From the NCBI GenBank assembly GCA_019415335.1, contig DXKH01000135.1, forward strand, positions 1 through 64,000: a stretch of 64,000 bases of DNA, written 5' to 3'. Under the pieces are notes generated by a model. It searched no databases. It had not been told where the DNA came from and saw nothing but the letters and a program-made list of their open reading frames with translations. The position numbers were made by a program, and so were the translations under genes. The stretch's first letter is position 1; every line of letters begins with the position of its first letter. Source of the stretch: Citrobacter sp. (GTDB taxonomy: Bacteria > Pseudomonadota > Gammaproteobacteria > Enterobacterales > Enterobacteriaceae). Below, piece by piece: positions 62,444-64,000 of this stretch.

Positions 62444-63682
62444 CTATGCCGGTTCCGGCGGCGTTTGCCGGAATCGACGTAACTCACTGAGCAACAGCAG
62501 CAGTAGCAGTCCCACAATCACCAGTCCAAAGCCACTGACGCTCGCCGAGGCCACCGGCGTCATGATCGCTCCCAGACCGCCTAATAACGCCGCACCAATG
62601 GCGTCTCCGGTAACGTTCTGCGCCGTCCACAGGCCATTGATACGCCCTAACATATTTTCGGGCGTTTGCGTTTGCAGCATCGTGTACTGCAACAGCGAAC
62701 TGATGGCGCTCAGCCAGCCGAACAGCGCCAGACAGACCACGCCTAACGCCCAGACGGGCATCAGAGCAAACAGGCCAATCGCCAGAAACGATCCCACGCT
62801 TGAGGCCAGCATGATTAATCCCGGGCGCACGCTGTGCGCCAGTTGCCCGCTGGTCAGTGCGCCGACCGCCGCCCCGAGTGGGATGGCGGCGTACAACATG
62901 CCAATCTGCGCCGCCGACATCTGCCAGCTCAACGCCAGCGCCGGATAGAGCACGCGCACAGCACTTGCCATCGTCAGCAGGCCACCAAGCAGCGCAATCC
63001 CCCCGATCAGTGGACTGGCCAGCAGGAAACGAAACGCCGCCAGTAGCGATTTAAGCGGATGTTCACGCTGCTGTGGCGGTGGCGGCAGTGCCGGAAGACT
63101 CAACAGCGGCAGTAAGGTGATAAAAGTACCTGCCGCCGCCAGACCGTAGTTCCACGCCACGCCGCCGGTAGCAAGCAGCAGTCCCCCCAGCATCGGCGAG
63201 ATCACCGAGCCCAGACGCACGGTCAGCATGGTAATCGCCCCGGCCTGCATCAGGTTTTCGCGGCCCACCAGGGCAGGCGTTGCTGCCAGCAATGCCGTCA
63301 CGCCCAGCGAGGCAAAAAAGCCGTCCCACATACCCAGCAGATAAATCGCAATCAACGAAGGTTCCGGCAGCATGGCGTTCAGACACAGACCGATGAAGCC
63401 AATGCCGCAGGTACCGCGCGCCAGCAGAATCACTTTTTTGCGTTCATAACGATCGGCCAGAACACCACCGACCATCAGCCCGACAAACATCGCGCTGCCG
63501 GTCAGCGTTACCGAAAGCCCCACCTGCCAGGTGGAATGCGTCATCATCTGGATCTGTACGGGTACCGCGACGCCGAGCAGTCCGAGGGAGACAATAGAGA
63601 TAAAACGGGCCAGGAAGACAGCGCGAAATGCCGGGTGTGTCTTCAGCAAACTGAGGTTAAGCAGCCAGGATTGTCGATTCAT
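62444..63682 (-). CDS. entS: EntS, enterobactin exporter (MFS)
   Basis: Major facilitator of 412 aa with about 12 hydrophobic helices that secretes enterobactin across the inner membrane. The MFS signature [15 protein letters not shown] lies between helices 2 and 3. It is divergent from fepD with a shared Fur-box region. E. coli EntS is 416 aa; the difference is at the C-terminus. Confidence 0.96.
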   Translation of the reverse strand: MNRQSWLLNLSLLKTHPAFRAVFLARFISIVSLGLLGVAVPVQIQMMTHSTWQVGLSVTLTGSAMFVGLMVGGVLADRYERKKVILLARGTCGIGFIGLCLNAMLPEPSLIAIYLLGMWDGFFASLGVTALLAATPALVGRENLMQAGAITMLTVRLGSVISPMLGGLLLATGGVAWNYGLAAAGTFITLLPLLSLPALPPPPQQREHPLKSLLAAFRFLLASPLIGGIALLGGLLTMASAVRVLYPALALSWQMSAAQIGMLYAAIPLGAAVGALTSGQLAHSVRPGLIMLASSVGSFLAIGLFALMPVWALGVVCLALFGWLSAISSLLQYTMLQTQTPENMLGRINGLWTAQNVTGDAIGAALLGGLGAIMTPVASASVSGFGLVIVGLLLLLLLSELRRFRQTPPEPA

Positions 63683-63756
63683 TACAACGCCTTAATGCGA
63701 TCTTTTTTTCATTATCCATTCAATGGCTGCACATGCTAACATAATCAAATAAGATC

Positions 63757-63781
63757 GATAACGATAATTACTATCATTATC
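63757..63781. promoter_or_regulatory. Fur-binding region between entS and fepD
   Basis: GATAACGATAATTACTATC followed by ATTATC: overlapping Fur-type hexamers (GATAAC, GATAAT, ATTATC). It lies 12 nt before fepD and 75 nt before entS, placing both divergent genes under iron control. Confidence 0.8.
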
Positions 63782-63793
63782 AGGGAAGTTGAT

Positions 63794-64000
63794 ATGTCAT
63801 GTTCTGTTTCCGTGACGCGAGCCATTGCCGTGCCCGGATTGTTGTTATTACTGGTTATCGCCACGGCATTAAGTCTGACCATCGGTGCAAAATCCTTACC
63901 CGTCTCCGTGGTTGTGGAAGCGCTCACCGGCACCTGTCAAAGTGCTGATTGCACTATCGTACTGGACGCCCGCCTGCCACGAACGCTGGCAGGATTGCTG
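63794..64000 (+). CDS. fepD: FepD, ferric enterobactin ABC permease (5' part)
   Basis: The first 69 codons of FepD, cut by the window end. The sequence MSCSVSVTRAIAVPGLLLLL starts the first membrane helix, followed by CQSADCTIVLDARLPRTLAG, the conserved R-x-PR entry motif of BtuC/FecCD permeases. With FepG and FepC (outside the window) it imports ferric enterobactin delivered by FepB. Confidence 0.93.
   Translation, partial: MSCSVSVTRAIAVPGLLLLLVIATALSLTIGAKSLPVSVVVEALTGTCQSADCTIVLDARLPRTLAGLL

Overview
The window is 64 kb of enterobacterial chromosome with almost entirely conserved, collinear gene content. Nearly every protein is recognisable as a close relative of an Escherichia coli or Salmonella protein, and the order matches the E. 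coli glnX/ubiF to fepD segment read in reverse. Three features point to Citrobacter or a close relative: cobD placed divergently from cobC (as in Salmonella, absent from E. coli), a complete citCDEFXGT citrate-fermentation operon with its dpiBA two-component system, and lack of ybdO between dsbG and ybdN. Genus is an inference from gene content, not a computed match.

Layout. 1-642: 3' end of a tRNA-Leu, then tRNA-Gln(UUG) x2, tRNA-Met, tRNA-Gln(CUG), a decayed tRNA-Gln-like unit and another tRNA-Gln(CUG). 742-7747: ubiF, miaB and the ybeZ-ybeY-ybeX-lnt operon (ubiquinone, tRNA modification, rRNA maturation, lipoprotein acylation). 8166-11377: gltI-gltJKL glutamate/aspartate ABC importer with the GcvB/SroC RNA circuit. 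11494-26805: rihA, ybeL, leuS-lptE-holA-nadD, cobD/cobC, then rsfS-rlmH-mrdA-mrdB-rlpA-dacA-ybeD, a ribosome and cell-wall elongation block. 26908-32683: lipB, ybeF, lipA, tatE, ybeM, crcB, cspE, pagP. 33130-44134: dcuC, dpiA/dpiB and citCDEFXGT, which together import citrate, export succinate and cleave citrate during anaerobic growth. 44246-48110: rna, an accessory flavin reductase plus alpha/beta hydrolase, rnk, a small membrane ORF, uspG. 48186-53842: ahpF, ahpC, dsbG and the ybdN-ybdM pair. 53891-64000: ybdD-cstA, then entH-A-B-E-C, fepB, entS and the start of fepD, the Fur-controlled enterobactin system.

There are no insertion sequences, phage genes, CRISPR arrays or conventional defence islands. 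Non-coding structure is richer: REP/BIME elements, one canonical ERIC and one ERIC-like element, several clear intrinsic terminators, Fur, FNR and CRP-like sites. The observation most worth following is on the minus strand of the ahpC-dsbG spacer: an intrinsic terminator hairpin whose 3' arm can alternatively pair far upstream, around two further hairpins. This looks like an attenuator or small RNA upstream of ahpC. The second is the translationally coupled ybdN-ybdM pair (PP-loop PAPS-reductase-like plus ParB/Srx-like), whose biochemical role I cannot assign.
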